From a virus: a stretch of DNA of 23,591 nt. The DNA lies in the IMG/VR virus record IMGVR_UViG_3300022925_000181, positions 1 through 23,591 of that record. One strand, 5' to 3'. The first letter of the stretch is position 1, and every line of letters begins with the position of its first letter. Made by a program: the position numbers and the translations under genes. The notes under the pieces were generated by a model, which did not search any database, was not told the DNA's origin, and saw only the letters and a list, made by a program, of their open reading frames with translations. Positions 23,501-23,591 of this stretch are shown here, piece after piece.

Positions 23501-23591
23501 GAGATATGATATAACCTTGTTTCATATAATGCCCAATTCTATTAGAGGCTTGGGTTGTTGCAGTTTTGCCTTTTAAATGAATATCTATCAC
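23493..23591 (-). CDS. 3' end of an unknown upstream gene (start outside window)
   Basis: A reading frame is open on the minus strand from the window edge to a TAA at 23495-23493 (32 codons). It encodes IDIHLKGKTATTQASNRIGH and then YMKQGYIISQL. It has balanced protein-like composition and is in the orientation of the operon, so it is likely the tail of the preceding early gene. The piece is too short to identify the protein. The stop lies within the inverted repeat next to the promoter. Confidence 0.45.
   Translation of the reverse strand: MIDIHLKGKTATTQASNRIGHYMKQGYIISQL

Overview
The window is a tightly packed, AT-rich stretch of a tailed double-stranded DNA phage, or a prophage or metagenomic phage contig. 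The first gene has a lambda J-like tail-tip protein, which points to a long, non-contractile (siphovirus) tail. Several small tail proteins carry N-terminal and domain motifs that I know from marine and cyanophage-type genomes, and the early genes are T4-like (gp46/gp47, gp32-like SSB, flap nuclease, class I ribonucleotide reductase). An aquatic Gram-negative host is a reasonable inference, but host and species cannot be fixed from the sequence. The two best promoters match sigma-70 consensus boxes.

Layout. Positions 2-15641 (+ strand) are the distal tail module. It begins with a J-like tail tip that is cut at its 5' end by the window edge and ends in a self-cleaving S74-type chaperone. It continues with a three-domain Calx-beta protein, a small unknown gene, a strong internal promoter (5616-5644), and a run of beta-rich fibre and adhesin genes: two with Mtd_N-like leaders, several small beta proteins, and a second Calx-beta protein. 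The right end is a cassette of a tail-fibre assembly chaperone, a small adaptor protein, a 1071-residue beta-propeller repeat protein of about 20 units, and a second, different assembly chaperone. A symmetric rho-independent terminator at 15650-15676 separates this module from the convergent minus-strand operon.

Positions 15679-23591 (- strand, read right to left) are an early DNA metabolism and recombination operon. Its order is: the 3' end of an unknown gene, an unknown 135-residue protein, a gp32-like SSB, an SbcD/gp47 nuclease, an SbcC/gp46 ATPase, an Hjc-like resolvase, a 5'-3' flap exonuclease, NrdA and NrdB. Successive genes from the 135-residue protein to NrdB overlap or nearly touch. 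A perfect TTGACA-17-TATAAT promoter lies at its right end, but so close to the first complete gene that the gene's ATG falls at or before the expected transcription start.

How the parts work together. The early operon supplies deoxynucleotides (NrdAB), processes DNA ends (gp46/47), protects single strands (SSB), removes flaps or primers and resolves junctions. The late module builds the host-recognition end of the tail. The repeat-rich adhesin genes look like fast-evolving recombination substrates, and the phage's own recombination genes are encoded next door. No tRNA, CRISPR array, integrase, transposase or reverse transcriptase was seen. No stretch longer than about 300 bases lacks a gene.
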